Source: Bacteroidota bacterium
Lineage (GTDB): Bacteria > Bacteroidota > Bacteroidia > Chitinophagales > JADIYW01
Assembly: GCA_016705125.1 (NCBI GenBank)
Contig: JADIYW010000004.1
Span: 62,001-126,000, forward strand
Length of the DNA: 64,000 bases
Direction of reading: 5' to 3'
The position numbers and the translations under genes are program-made. Below, one piece after another: positions 28,929 through 39,500 of this stretch. The notes under the pieces were generated by a model. It was given only the letters and a program-made list of their open reading frames with translations. It had not been told where the DNA came from and did not search any database. Each line of letters opens with the position of its first letter. The first letter of the stretch is position 1.

Positions 28929-30339
28929 TGTTTAAACCCAGATTACGCATTAGAAACTTTGAATGGATAATCAAAGACTTTTGAATAGTTCCACAACCCG
29001 CTAAACCAAGCTCTTCTTTTTTTATTGAGTGCTATTTTTAGCACAAGTTTATCATTTACTTTCTCGAAGTAAGCACCTATTGCAAATGCTTTATATCGTA
29101 AAGTAGATAGTGTTTTTTGTGTTTTTTCTTGCAGTACAAATGTTCTGAACAGAGCCATTAAATTATATGCAATCATCGCAAAAGTTAGGGCAGCTTCTGT
29201 TGCATAGAAATCTTTTAGATTAAAGCTGTCGAAACCAAAATCATATTTTAATTCTTTAATTCTATTTTCAGCATCACCCCTGCCTCTATATAATCTCCAT
29301 ACCTCTGCTGGTGCCAATTTTAAGTTCGTTACGTATGCAGAATATCGGTAATTTTTATAAATTTCTTCTTCTTCAAATAACCTTAATTGTTTGCCTGTTG
29401 CTTTGGGTCTATCTTTTATTCTTTGCCTTACAATTACTAATCTTCTTGATTTTTTCCAAGATTTACTTTGGTATATTTGTTCGCAAATTTCTATTCCTGT
29501 ATCTAACAAAATCCAATTATTGGTTCTGCTATAATTCTTTGTATAGGTGTGGAAAACTTAGCTGCTACTACATAATCCATTGGTTTGTTTTCTAAATAAT
29601 CTAAAATATCTGATTCAAAAAGCCACTGTCTAATCTTATTAAACTGACTGTTTTGTTTTTCAATTTTGACAAAGTATCCTCTAAAAAACCAAGAAAATTA
29701 TTTGCCGATGAGGTGTCGCCACTTCGAAGCCACATATTTGCTACTAATTTTACATCTGCAATAAATGCAATTAATGGATGATGTGATGACCTTCCTTTTG
29801 CTCGGATTGTATCCTTTTTTTGCTCCATCTTGAACGCCATAACGCGTCATTACCGAGGAATCAATATCTAAAGTAAAATTATCAAACTTGAAGTTGTCAA
29901 AAATCCATGAATAAAAATATTGGCCAACTTTAAGGTTTTTTGCCTGTAAATTTACTAAAAACGTTTGTATGTATCTTGTCCTGGAGTGTTCTTCCAATCA
30001 AATATTTTACCCAAAGTAATATCATGGCGAGTAACTTCTGTGTGTAAAAAATCGGTTAGCTCCACACCAAATACTCGTTATAAATCCTTCAATTATCGTG
30101 GATGTTTTATAACCTCTGTTAGAACCAGATTGTGGCAAATCTGTATTCTTATCAACAAGTGCCCTAAATCCTGTTTTTTCTAGCATTTGCTTCAAAAAAA
30201 TCATGCCACCCCATGGCGTAATCTCCCTATTTGTATAGCTTATATCGAATTCCATATCTTTGTTTTGTCTAATGCTACGCATTAGAAATTATGCTACTAA
30301 GCTAACATTTATTTCCTATTGCGTAATCTGGGTTTAATT
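28929..30339 (-). mobile_element. IS1380-family element, degraded
   Basis: Terminal inverted repeats AACCCAGATTACGCATTAG (left) and CTATTGCGTAATCTGGGTT (right) enclose a broken transposase gene. Flanks do not show a clear target duplication, and the gene on the left (helicase) does not resume on the right (engB remnant), so the copy marks a rearrangement junction rather than a simple insertion. Confidence 0.75.
28943..30282 (-). pseudogene. IS1380-family DDE transposase, several frameshifts
   Basis: Four segments in changing frames give a nearly complete transposase: ITPWGGMIFLKQML and GSNRGY near the N-terminus (30282-30022), the first Asp in LDIDSSVMTRYG with GAKKGYNP (29997-29698), the second Asp in RLDSGFL (29840-29601), and the C-terminal YRGRGDAENRIKELKYDFG with the catalytic Glu (29509-28943). 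At least three frame changes make it inactive as read. Confidence 0.8.
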
Positions 30340-30449
30340 AGGCCGGAGATGCGGCACCGTTTGATTTTTCTGGTGGCACTAACTGGTTGTTTGGAAAAGA
30401 AATTATAGCTAGTAATGTCGGCAATTGTATTGCCCATTTTACAAAACTA

Positions 30450-31055
30450 AATACTAATTGACTTCCTTTTTGGTCAAAATGGTTCATAAAAGCCCACACA
30501 TTTCTTTTTTTCCAAAATGTCTCCTTGAGAGAGGTAACAAATACTGGAGGTAATGCAGCCCCAAGTTCCTTGCTGGTTTTCGTAAAATGCGTGCTTATTC
30601 TTTGTACTTCTAACTGATTTAATTTATCCGCCTTAAAAACCCAGGCAAAAGGCACATTCCAAGCACCCAATTTTGCTATAAAATCAATATCATTTTTTGT
30701 GGCGTAAACTGAATCAATTAACAAAAGACAAGTGAGTTGCGTTCTATTTTAAAGATAATATCGAATCATTTTCTCCCATTCTTCCCCATCCGATTTCGAA
30801 ACTTTTATATCCATATCCAGGCAAATCGACAACTATTTCCCTCCATTTTCTACTTTAAAAAAATTAATCGATTGACGTTTTCCCAGGTGTTTGCGACACT
30901 TTTCGGCTAACCCTTTTTTTTCGCAAAGCATATTAATCAGTGATGACTTGCCAACATTCGACCGGGCAATAAATGCAAATTCAGGCATACTTCTTCAGGA
31001 CTTGGTCGTTTTTAAAGGAACCTCACAAATACAATTCTTTCCATAAAGATGCGCT
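30450..31055 (-). pseudogene. engB: engB/yihA ribosome-assembly GTPase, decayed
   Basis: Minus-strand reading gives PEFAFIARSNVGKSSLINML, the G1 loop of EngB with the usual GRSN changed to ARSN, then LGKRQSINFFKVENG, EEWEKMIRYYL, NRTQLTCL, LIDS, the G4 motif as VFKADKLN (normally TKAD) and PPVFVTS. Several frame changes and replaced motif residues show decay, not just a single indel. Because EngB is normally essential, a working copy should exist elsewhere. Confidence 0.75.
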
Positions 31056-31256
31056 TATTACAAATCATTTTGTTTACCTATTCCATTCTCTTAAACTATA
31101 TAAACCATTGCGTTTCTCTATTGCTTATTTCCAAAATAAACTTTATAATATCGCAAAAGTTTAATAATAGTTATAATTGAAACAAATATAAGGAATTAGC
31201 ATGAAATGCTTCAATTTGTGGATTACCATTAGACTAACATATTTTTTATCAGAGAA

Positions 31257-31966
31257 ATGAATAGAGTAAAACCATATAATGACGAAAGTTCTAAAAAGAA
31301 CAAGTCGAAATCATGTTGATGTCTCATCCAAAGTATGACCTTTTGAATAGGAATTCTTTCCTTAGGCATTGATATTTCATGGAGAAAGAGTAATACAAAT
31401 CATTAAAAAGAAAACTCAAAATTCATTTTAGATATAGCTACGGCACTATGATTTGGCCATTGCACTTGCGAAAACAGATACAACTAAAATTATTGGATTA
31501 GATCTTTAGAACAACATGCTGAGTTTTGGTAGAAAAAAAATAAAAAACAATCATTAGACTCCAAAATTGAAATGATAAAAGGAGATTCTGAGCATTTGAG
31601 TTTCCCGACAACCATTTTGATGCTGTAACAGCCAAGATTAAGCGTTCGTAATTTTGGCAATTTAAAACAAAGATGTTTTAAAATTTAATGGGTTACCAAA
31701 AAGATGGCAACTTAGTAATTCTTGAATTTTCAAAACCTTCAAATAAATTTTTAAAACCATATCACTATTTCTATTTTGTTAAGTTTTGCCGTTTATTGGT
31801 AAATTGGTTTCAAAAGATTCAAGGGCTTATACTTATCCGCCCAGGAACCGTTAAGCATTCCATCAGGCAATGAGTTTGTAAAAATATTAGAAGAAATAGG
31901 ATTTAAAACGATAAAATGGATTCCACTTACATTTGGAATAAGTTCAATACATTGGGCAAAAAGTAA
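31257..31966 (+). pseudogene. ubiE: ubiE/menG (demethyl)menaquinone methyltransferase, decayed
   Basis: Across shifting frames the reading is clear: LSLGIDISWRK-type helix, LAIALAKTDTTKIIGLD (SAM-binding region), MLSFGRKKIKNNH, KGDSEHLSFPDN, VILEFSKPSNKFLKP, FPSGNEFVKILEEIGFKTIK and a final TFGISSIHWAK. Normal members methylate demethylmenaquinone. At least six lesions, including stops, break the gene. Confidence 0.75.
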
Positions 31967-32629
31967 TCATATCGTTGTTTTGTCTCTGCCGATTTTGGCT
32001 TTTGGACAAAAACGTGTTGGAAAACGACCTTAAATTTAGTCGTAAGGCTTTCCATTTGGTATAAATATGGGTATTAATACCTCCGATTTCAAAATTAATC
32101 GTGGAGAAAAATTTATTTATGAAGACAGTATTGCAGCTATTGATGCAAAAGCGCAATGGATTTAATTTGGCTGTTCTTTAAGCATCCATTTATCGCGCCA
32201 CTAAGAAATCCGTACTTGCCCTGAGATCGCCTTTCAAGACAAAATTAGATTATCAAATTTTGATGGCCAGCCGGTGACTCAAGAACCTCAATCAAATATT
32301 AATGGAAGTGCGGTGCACATCAAATTTAAATCAGACCCAATTAAAGATTTTAAATTTTATGTTATTTCTGGTATGAAATATTCTTACGATGTAGCTTCGA
32401 ATTCAAAAGCGCGTAATGCCGGTATTTAAAAAACTAAATAGCACGATATCGCTTTGGATTATGGGGCAGGATTCGAATTTCACTTTCCTCTTTTATTCTT
32501 TCTCCGGAATTCCGTGTTTCTAATTCCTTCTTAAATGCGCATTCCTACGACCTAAACTTGAGGTTTAGCAATGTAATAGGTGCTCTCAAAAACAGGGCAT
32601 TTTTCTTCGGAATCAATTTTGAGGGATAG
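31967..32629 (+). pseudogene. porT: porT-like T9SS outer-membrane protein, decayed
   Basis: Follows the ubiE remnant directly, the order common in Bacteroidota. Readable segments are IVVLSLPILAFGQKR (signal peptide), GINMGINTSDFKINRGEKFI, EDSIAAIDAK, LPEIAFQDKIRLSNFDGQPV, DPIKDFKFYVISGMKYSYDV, SPEFRVSNSFLNAHSYDLNL-like text and a final AFFFGINFEG. PorT is part of the type IX secretion machinery; frames change several times. Confidence 0.7.
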
Positions 32630-32796
32630 ATTTAGAGATATAAGTAGAAAGACATAAGTCTTAAGACTTAAAAACTAAATTTTAATTCTTTCTTAATAGT
32701 AATGACTTAAGTCTTATTTCTCAACACTAAATACTTACTACTTTATACTTACTACTTAAGTCCCTTTCTTAAGACTAAATAATTACTACTTTATAC

Positions 32797-33324
32797 TTAA
32801 AACTTATTCTTAAACATCATTGATTCCATCGGTTTATGGCCTTTTTGGTTGTATTTGGCATTACTCTTGGCATTATTGGATTTTGAACACCACCTTCAAC
32901 AGCAATAAATCAATTGCCCAACAGGCATACCTGCATACACCTCTTACGGGCTGAATACAGGAAATTTCAGTGTCCAATAATTACAAAACCAACATCCCCT
33001 TTCCCAGCAGTGGCGTGAATATCAATTCCGAGGCGACCCGCTAGATTTACCCTCAAGAAAGGTACATGTTTATGGGTTTCGTATATTCCTCCGTTACGCC
33101 CAAATAAAGCGTTCCAAGTTGCAAAAAAATACCTTCCTCTCCTATTTCAAATTCTTCATTTGATTGTGCTTTTTGGCATCCAACGTTCTATCCTTGTACA
33201 CAGCCATGTTTTTGCCCAAATGCACATCGTACGAATTTGTACCGAGGCATTCTGGTTTAAATGGCTCAACAACAATTTCACCATTTTCAATTGCTGCTAA
33301 TATTCCTTTATCCGTTAAAATCAT
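32797..33324 (-). pseudogene. dcd: dcd dCTP deaminase, decayed
   Basis: The first 60 codons (from ATG 33324: MILTDKGILAAIENGEIVVE, then GTNSYDVHLGKN) are intact; after a frame change the rest can still be followed (GTLYLGVTEEYT, GRLGIDIHATAGKGDVGF, VEGGVQNP, ESMMFK). A full-length dCTP deaminase would deaminate dCTP to dUTP. At least four indels are needed to restore it. Confidence 0.75.
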
Positions 33325-33580
33325 AGGCCAAATGTAGCAATTTGAAATTAATTTTTTCAAAAATTTAAAAGCATTAAAAAACACAGTTCTACATAATCCT
33401 TCCTTTTAACCCAATATTATTTTCATTTAAATTTTCATTTTTCAGGTAGGCACTTTATTAAAACGATAATCTAAAAAATTGTGAAAGATTAAGAAAAATG
33501 ATCTAATAAAAAAATGTGCTATGATTAAAATAACTTTTGGAAAAATATTGTAATTATACTTTATTAAATATCAGCTGATT

Positions 33581-34414
33581 TCAATTACTGATTTTATTAT
33601 CCAAATATGTGTCTTTTAAAAACAGAAAGTATTCGGAATAAATATCAATTGCTTTTTGGTTTTCTTTATTTTCAATTGCATCAATGGTTGGTAGTATCAT
33701 TTTATTATAAATATTTTTATATTCAACTTTATTTTCACTACTGCTATTTATTTGATTGACAATTTTGGGTGCTATTTTATAATATTCGTTTATCAAATTC
33801 AGACCTTTATTATTTTTTTTTAAAATGGTGTCCCGAAAAGCTCTAAGGGTTTGCAACTCATAGCAATCATCCTTTTTACCCAAAGCGCCCACACATGCTG
33901 TTGTTAGAAAACAACCACTCTCGATAAGTTCTGCCTTTTCTAATGACGCTAATACTTTTTGATTTTCATTCAATAAATCAATTGAGCCCATCGTCTCTGA
34001 TTTATTATCTAAAACAAAATGAATTTTTTCATGTTTAAATCCTTCAGGCTGATCAGCTAATTTATTATTTTCAGTTATTAAGGAAGCACTAATATTATAT
34101 TTAGAAGTTTCTCCTTTGAGCAAGATGCAAGAGTCAATTAAATAAGTGGCATTATATACTTCTATGTGTTTTAAGGCTGCAATTATTTTTTGTAATTGTA
34201 AACTTTATTGTTTTTACATCATCATATTCTTTAAATTATTCATAACTCCTAAATCAAAATCCATTCCAAAAAAATAGTTTTGTCCAAGTTATAAGTCCAT
34301 TGACTAGTAAAAATATATTTTGGTGGCTCACTATATTTATTTTGTGCAAGTGCTTTATTTCTAATGACATGCCAATTGCTAAGCCACTAATACTCTTTAT
34401 AAAATTTCTTCTTT
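33581..34414 (-). pseudogene. CFI-box-CTERM-type protein, frame-broken
   Basis: The longest frame (34123-33581) carries a Cys-rich block CFLTTACVGALGKKDDCYEL followed by QTLRAFRD, matching the C-terminal domain known as CFI-box-CTERM, then a helical tail. Upstream the frame continues (IIAALKHIEVYNATYLIDS) and, after a frame change in an A run, an N-terminus MKRRNFIKSISGLAIGMS with a twin-arginine-like signal begins at 34414. Function of the family is unknown. Confidence 0.6.
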
Positions 34415-34814
34415 TCATATAATCCTATTTATATATACAAAGTTATTTTTTAAAATTAAAATTATATTCTTTTTATTCAAAAAATTCCTTTTATATGTTA
34501 AAAAATCAAAATTTTAAAAATTAAAATTTGCAATAAATTATAAGTCAAAAATGCTGCCAATTTTTAAAGTAAACTAATTTAATTTGTCAAAATTGGTAGC
34601 CTAAATTTACCTTTACTTAATTTATATATTTTATTTATTGTCGTTTATTAAAACAAGAACTCCAATTAGCCAAATAGCTACTTGTAAATTTATTTTAATG
34701 GTTTATGCTTGGAGACGATATAAAGCAAAGGCGAATTTAAAGAAAACAAAAAAGCTGAGTTAGTATAAACCGAATAAAACTATTTTGCTTAGGTTAAACT
34801 GTCTTTAACTCAGA

Positions 34815-34882
34815 TTAGGCAATAGAAAAAATTATTAACTTAGCAGTATAATTTCTAATGCGTAATCTGGGTTGAAGCTATT
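34815..34882 (+). repeat. MITE-like mini-element derived from IS1380 ends
   Basis: A segment of about 68 bases with an end TTAACTCAGATTAGGCAATAG and an opposite end CTAATGCGTAATCTGGGTT. The first 60 bases match the right end of the IS1380 copy at 28929-30339, in reverse orientation, and the last 22 match its left end, so it is the two ends joined without the transposase. Confidence 0.65.
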
Positions 34883-34975
34883 CCTGCTTTCCGTTTATAT
34901 CTTTTTTTTGCCTTGCTCCTTCCAAAACAAAAAAAAGGATACCACTTCCTCCGAACGGTCGGAGCAGGGCTAGAA
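34883..34975 (-). repeat. REP-like palindromic element, copy 1
   Basis: Reads on the minus strand as TGGTATCCTTTTTTTT ... AAAAAAAAGATATAAACGG, then AAAGCAGGAATAGC. The plus-strand element at 50925-51025 has the same order of words (GCGGTATCCTTTT ... AAAAGATACAAGC, then AAAGCACGACCCTGC). Confidence 0.55.
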
Positions 34976-35237
34976 GGAAATGAGATTTGGGTTTTAAAAA
35001 AAATAATCATCAAATCTATTTAAAAAACAAAGTCAATTATTTAATAAATTTCAGTAAAAAATTAAAGAATAGTGTCATCAATACCATCCAAATTTGCTTT
35101 TATTAAAAACTTACACAATGGAAAGTCATAGGTTTTTAATTGACTATAAGGCTTTTTCTTTGATAACCAATAAATGTAAAAAATTAGATAAGGTATCCAA
35201 AATATTGCCATTATTTTTAACATTATTATTCTATTTT

Positions 35238-36020
35238 CTAACTACTTTTTTCCTTTTTTGTCAAGTCGATATTAAAAAAGGCACTTATAATAATTCCATT
35301 ATTTCTCTGAAAACATTCCTATTATTTACCTCTCTACCCAGTTGGACGATTTGATTAAAGTAACCTGCCTCCATTCTAAATAAAGAATTAAATTTTAACC
35401 CCAATAATACGCCAATCCTATTTTGGTCAAATATATTTTCGTTTACATTCTTTCCAAATCCAATAAAAATCTCATCATAAACAGCAACATATGGAATTCT
35501 ATCGTTAATTTCCTTCCCCTTAATGGCGCTTGCATTCTAAACATGTATCTCACTCTATTTAACATCGGAAATTCATCTTCCTTTTTAAGATTAGCATTGG
35601 AATATCGTCCAACAAAACGTTGTTCGAGCATAATACGATGCGAAATGCCAATAATTGAAATTTTATCCGTAATTGTAGCCATCTGAAAAAGACGATGTTC
35701 AGTAAACGTTTTTCCATTCCATTAATTGGTATTTCGCCATAGGGAAAAGTTTCTATCCAAGCATACCCTAGCCTTAATTGTAATTTTGGATTCACTTGAT
35801 AATTAACACCAAAACGCAATAAACTTTGCTGCCAATGGGTGATTATTTCGCTTCTACGAAATTGATATTCAGTATGAATGCCAAATTTTTTAGACACTTT
35901 TATAGTGCCGAAATAACTATACCAACCAAGAGCGTTTCGATCATTTAATCTAGTATTTTGAGCATTTACAGCATTTGAAGCAATAAAAACAATGGACAAT
36001 AACAATAAAACTTTTTTCAT
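35238..36020 (-). pseudogene. DUF2490-type outer-membrane beta-barrel protein, frame-broken
   Basis: Begins MKKVLLLLSIVFIASNAVNA (signal peptide; ATG 36020) and continues GWYSYFGTIKVSKKFGIHTE, LLRFGVNYQVNPKLQLRLGY, then after a frame change HRIMLEQRFVGRY, NRVRYMFRMQAP and GFGKNVNENIFDQNRIG to a stop at 35238. The YSYFGTIK start, the EQRF strand and the DQNR strand are DUF2490 hallmarks. At least three frame changes. Confidence 0.7.
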
Positions 36021-36525
36021 ATTTAATAAAACCCTTTTTGGTTTCAGAGGTAAAAATCGATATCTTTTCAAACAAAACAAAGTTAAAAATCAAAGAAGTT
36101 AAAATTATTCAATTCCTCTAAAAACTGGGATTTTAAACATCCGATTTACGTTCAAAGTTTTTCAAAAACAACCTTTTTCATCTTGTTTATTACCTACTAT
36201 TCTTTATTGCATCAATTATAAATCCGTTATGAAACAAACCATAATTTCATATTTTAAAATTTAATGGTTTACTCATTTTTTTTATTTCATATCGAAAATC
36301 ATTCATCAAAACCGAATTCAACTCAAATAACATTCTATTATTACAACAAATATTAATTCAAAATAGCTACTACAAACTTAATTTTTTAAAAAATTTTCCA
36401 TTTAATTCTAGGTGGAATTTTTTTGGTGAAAATTAAGTGGTGTTTTGGAGTAATGGAGAAGCAACATATTGAGATAATGCCAAATAAATATCCCATTTTA
36501 CACATTATTTGTCAAAACACTAAAA
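36021..36525. other. Intergenic, nothing recognised
   Basis: About 500 AT-rich bases between the DUF2490 remnant and the half-site array. No coding frame, RNA or clear repeat seen. Confidence 0.5.
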
Positions 36526-36661
36526 TAATGCCAATTTTTAGCACATTAATTGGCATTAAAAACAAAATATCTAATATAATGCTTATTATTTAGTAGATTT
36601 ATAGCATTAATTACATTATTTAAATATTTAATGCTTACATTTACATAAAAATAGCGCATTA
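36526..36661 (+). promoter_or_regulatory. Array of six alternating TAATGC/GCATTA half-sites
   Basis: TAATGC at 36526, 36577 and 36629 alternates with GCATTA at 36553, 36604 and 36656; centres are 24-27 bases apart. The first pair extends to a perfect 10-base inverted repeat (TAATGCCAAT/ATTGGCATTA). The last half-site ends two bases before the ATG of the ATPase gene, which suggests operator sites for its control. Confidence 0.55.
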
Positions 36662-36663
36662 TT

Positions 36664-38067
36664 ATGAATATTACAGGCAGATATCACCAAAAACAAAGAC
36701 TCGAGGAACTTGTTCAATCGAGCCATAATTTGTTGCAGTATATGGTAGAAGACAGCCGGAAAACTTTTCTAATAAGAGAATACTTTCCAACGAATTTAGC
36801 TTTTATACTTCTGGTTTAAATGACGACCGTATGATATTGCAATTGGCTGGTTTTCATGCATCCCTCAGACAGAGTCCGTACTATGAAGAGTGTCCGATGC
36901 CACAGTCGTGGATGGAAGCCTTTGACCAACTCAAACAGTTATTAATAAGAGATGAACGAAAGCACAAAATAGTATTTATAGATGAACTTCCTTGGTTGGA
37001 TACCAATACTTCAGACTTAAATGCTGCTTTGGATTGGTTTTGGAATCAGTGGGCGAGTGCAAGAAAAGATATAAAACTAATTGTATGTGGTTCGGCGGCA
37101 TCATGGATGATTAAAACTTTTATCAATGATGATGGCGGCTTTTACAACCGTGTAACCGAAAGCATGAAAATTGCTCCATTCAATTTGGCAGAGACAAAGT
37201 TGTATCTCGAATCAAAAGATATTCATTACGACTCCTATCAAATCGTGCATTTATACATGGCATTGGGCGGTATTCCTTACTATTTAAACAAAGTAAAAAA
37301 AGGCTTCAGCGCTTCTCAAAATATTGATAATATTTTTTTTGGAAAACAAGCCTTGGTAAAAAACGAATATACTTTACTTTTCAAATCCTTATTCAAAAAT
37401 CACCAACGACATATAGATGTTGTTGATGTTTTATTCAAAAAGAAAAAAGGGCTTTTCCGCTCAGATATAACAAAAGCACTCAATATTTTAGATGGCGGCT
37501 TTTCAAATGTCTTAGAAGAATTAGTGGTTTCAGATTTTATTAGTGTGCACACTGCCCGGCACAACCAAACGAAATGTTATTTACAAAATTGCAGATCACT
37601 ATATACTTTTCCATAAAAACTTTGTAGAAAAGCATCAAAACACCGCCAATTTCTGGATCAATAATATCAATACACCCAACTGGTACGCATGGGCAGGACT
37701 TGCCTTTGAGCAAACTTGTTTTCAGCATATAAATCAAATAAAGAGTGCATTGGGTATCCAAGCTGTACAATCCAACACCTATGCATGGGCCAATAAAGAG
37801 GCACAAATAGACCTCATCATTGATCGAAAAGACCAAGTGGTCAACTTGGTAGAAATAAAATTTAGCGATAAACCATTTACCATGACAAGCGAGTACGAAG
37901 CCACCATCATCAATAAAACCGAGGCTTACAAAGCTACCTATCCGAGCAGAAAATCGGTATGGCAAGTGCTCATGACAACCTACGGCCTCAAAAGCATGAA
38001 ACATGCAGGCGTATTTGAAAAAGTGATGACAATGGATATTTTGTTTGAAAGCATAAATGAAATTTGA
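36664..38067 (+). pseudogene. AAA+ ATPase of the ATPase_2/DUF234 type, frame-broken
   Basis: Starts MNITGRYHQKQRLEELVQSS (ATG 36664). The P-loop region is broken over two frames (VYGRR, then KTFLIREYFPTN). The main frame (36831-37616) gives LAGFHASLRQSP, Walker B IVFIDELPWLDT and a sensor region IKLIVCGSAASWM. The C-terminal nuclease-like part (37543-38067) contains WYAWAGLAFEQTCF and EAQIDLIIDRKD...LVEIKFSDKP, a PD-(D/E)XK pattern. At least three frame changes; about 465 codons in all. Confidence 0.75.
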
Positions 38068-38068
38068 T
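37974..38068 (+). repeat. Direct repeat, first copy (ATPase gene 3' end)
   Basis: The last 90 or so bases of the ATPase gene (GGCCTCAAAAGCATGAAACA, then GCAGGCGTATTTGAAAAAGT) recur at 41996-42088 with few changes, and similarity continues a little past the stop. Confidence 0.85.
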
Positions 38069-38242
38069 TAAAAAATCAAAAAACTTGGGTTGGATTTTGG
38101 ATGTTTTAGCAATTTAAATTAATTAAAAAGAAACGAATGCGTTGAAAAACATAGTGCAAACCAAAATTTATCCGTTTTATTGAAAATAAAATCAAAACTA
38201 CAATAACCTGTATTACAATAATTTAAGAATAAATTTTTACTT

Positions 38243-38316
38243 TAACAATAAAATTATTGTTAAAAAATTTGACAATAAGATTATTGTTATGTATCTTTGC
38301 CAATAAAATTACTGGC
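38243..38316 (+). promoter_or_regulatory. Promoter with three evenly spaced palindromes
   Basis: TAACAATAA/TTATTGTTA (38243-38262), ACAATAA/TTATTGT (38272-38287) and GCCAATAA/TTACTGGC (38299-38316) have centres 27-28 bases apart. A promoter of the phylum's type, TTTG (38268-38271) and TATCTTTG (38292-38299) with 20 bases between, runs through the second and touches the third, which ends two bases before the start codon. Autorepression is the obvious model. Confidence 0.7.
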
Positions 38317-38318
38317 AA

Positions 38319-39500
38319 ATGAAATGGAAGCACCCAAATACAATAACAGGCCCAGCAGCAGAGGGAGATAAATATTTTAGAAGAGAGGAAATAGAAAATA
38401 GACTTTGGCGTGAAATAGCCAAAAATAGCCATGTTCTTTTTCTTGCTCCACGTAGAGTTGGCAAATCATCAATAGTGATGTATATGTCAACAAGGCACAA
38501 CAAAGAATTTGCTTGCAAGTACGAAAACATCCAATCGGATAGTTCCATTCAAGATTTTTATAAACGATTATGCAATATGACACATAGTGCATTAACCAAT
38601 TATGGAAAAAGTAAAAATTGGCTTTCAAGTTGGTGGAATAGCTATACAATTCAATCAATAGGTAAGGATAAAATTGAAATTCAAAAAGCAACCATTGATT
38701 ATAGAACAAAATTCTTTGAATTGCTAGGAAATCTTAAAGATCATCAGGAAAAGGTGGTATTGTTTTTAGACGAATTTCCCGATGTAATATGGAATATAAA
38801 TAACCAACATGGCGCACAAGAAGCAGAAACATTACTAAATGATGTAAGAACATTAAGACAAACAAAAGACTTTAAAGATGTATTTATAATAGTATTATTA
38901 GGTTCTGTAGGATTAAATCATATTGTTAAAAAAATAACTGGCAGAATAGACAAGGTTAATGATTTACATAGGGAATATTTACATGCTTTAGAAATAGAAC
39001 AAGCCAAAAATTTTCTAAATCATTTAATCAAAGATGCAACAATGCAATTAGAAGATGCAACAAAAGATTATTTATTAAACAAGATAGGATATTTCATACC
39101 TTACTATATGCAATTGATTGTGGAAGAATGTGATGACATGCTTAAAGAGAAAAATATTACACAATTAACCACTATGGATATTGATAAAGCTTATCAAAAA
39201 ATAATAAAAAAGAATGAACACTTTAGCGATTGGGATAGAAGAATATCAAAATATTTTCCAGACAAATATGTTTACTTACTTGAAGTATTAAGCATGTGTG
39301 CCCACAAAAATGGCATTGACCTACAAGAAATATATAATATTGCAGTATCCAACAACAATATTAACGAGTGGAAAGCAGATATTGACGATATCTTGATTGC
39401 TGATGGATATCTATATGAGGAAAATCAATTGTATGCTTTTAATTCACCACTACTAAAAGACTGGTGGAAAGCACGTCACCCATTAATGAAAAAATCATGA
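38319..39500 (+). CDS. STAND/AAA-type ATPase, first gene of pair
   Basis: 393 residues. Walker A is LAPRRVGKSSIV (about 45-55) and Walker B is VVLFLDEFPD (about 140-150), followed by a sensor strand VFIIVLLGSVG; the C-terminal part looks like a winged-helix domain ending ENQLYAFNSPLLKDWW. This is the layout of Bacteroidota ATP-binding proteins related to the archaeal ATPase family, with no established substrate. Its TGA overlaps the ATG of the next gene (ATGA), so the two are translationally coupled. Confidence 0.85.
   Translation: MKWKHPNTITGPAAEGDKYFRREEIENRLWREIAKNSHVLFLAPRRVGKSSIVMYMSTRHNKEFACKYENIQSDSSIQDFYKRLCNMTHSALTNYGKSKNWLSSWWNSYTIQSIGKDKIEIQKATIDYRTKFFELLGNLKDHQEKVVLFLDEFPDVIWNINNQHGAQEAETLLNDVRTLRQTKDFKDVFIIVLLGSVGLNHIVKKITGRIDKVNDLHREYLHALEIEQAKNFLNHLIKDATMQLEDATKDYLLNKIGYFIPYYMQLIVEECDDMLKEKNITQLTTMDIDKAYQKIIKKNEHFSDWDRRISKYFPDKYVYLLEVLSMCAHKNGIDLQEIYNIAVSNNNINEWKADIDDILIADGYLYEENQLYAFNSPLLKDWWKARHPLMKKS

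Larger units (their letters stand above)
34415..35237. other. AT-rich region with two short repeats and no gene
   Basis: More than 800 bases without a supportable coding frame; the only recognisable items are the IS1380-derived mini-element and the REP-like palindrome listed next. Confidence 0.6.

Noticed and set aside
30338..30455. C-terminal extension of the engB remnant frame
   Set aside because: The last 40 codons run past the point where EngB ends and match nothing; treated as non-coding.
31944..32156. Minus-strand open frame
   Set aside because: It is antisense to the porT-like remnant, whose plus-strand reading matches a known family.
33142..33384. Longer dCTP deaminase start at 33384
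   Set aside because: The first 20 codons have no match in the family; the conserved start MILTDK begins at 33324.
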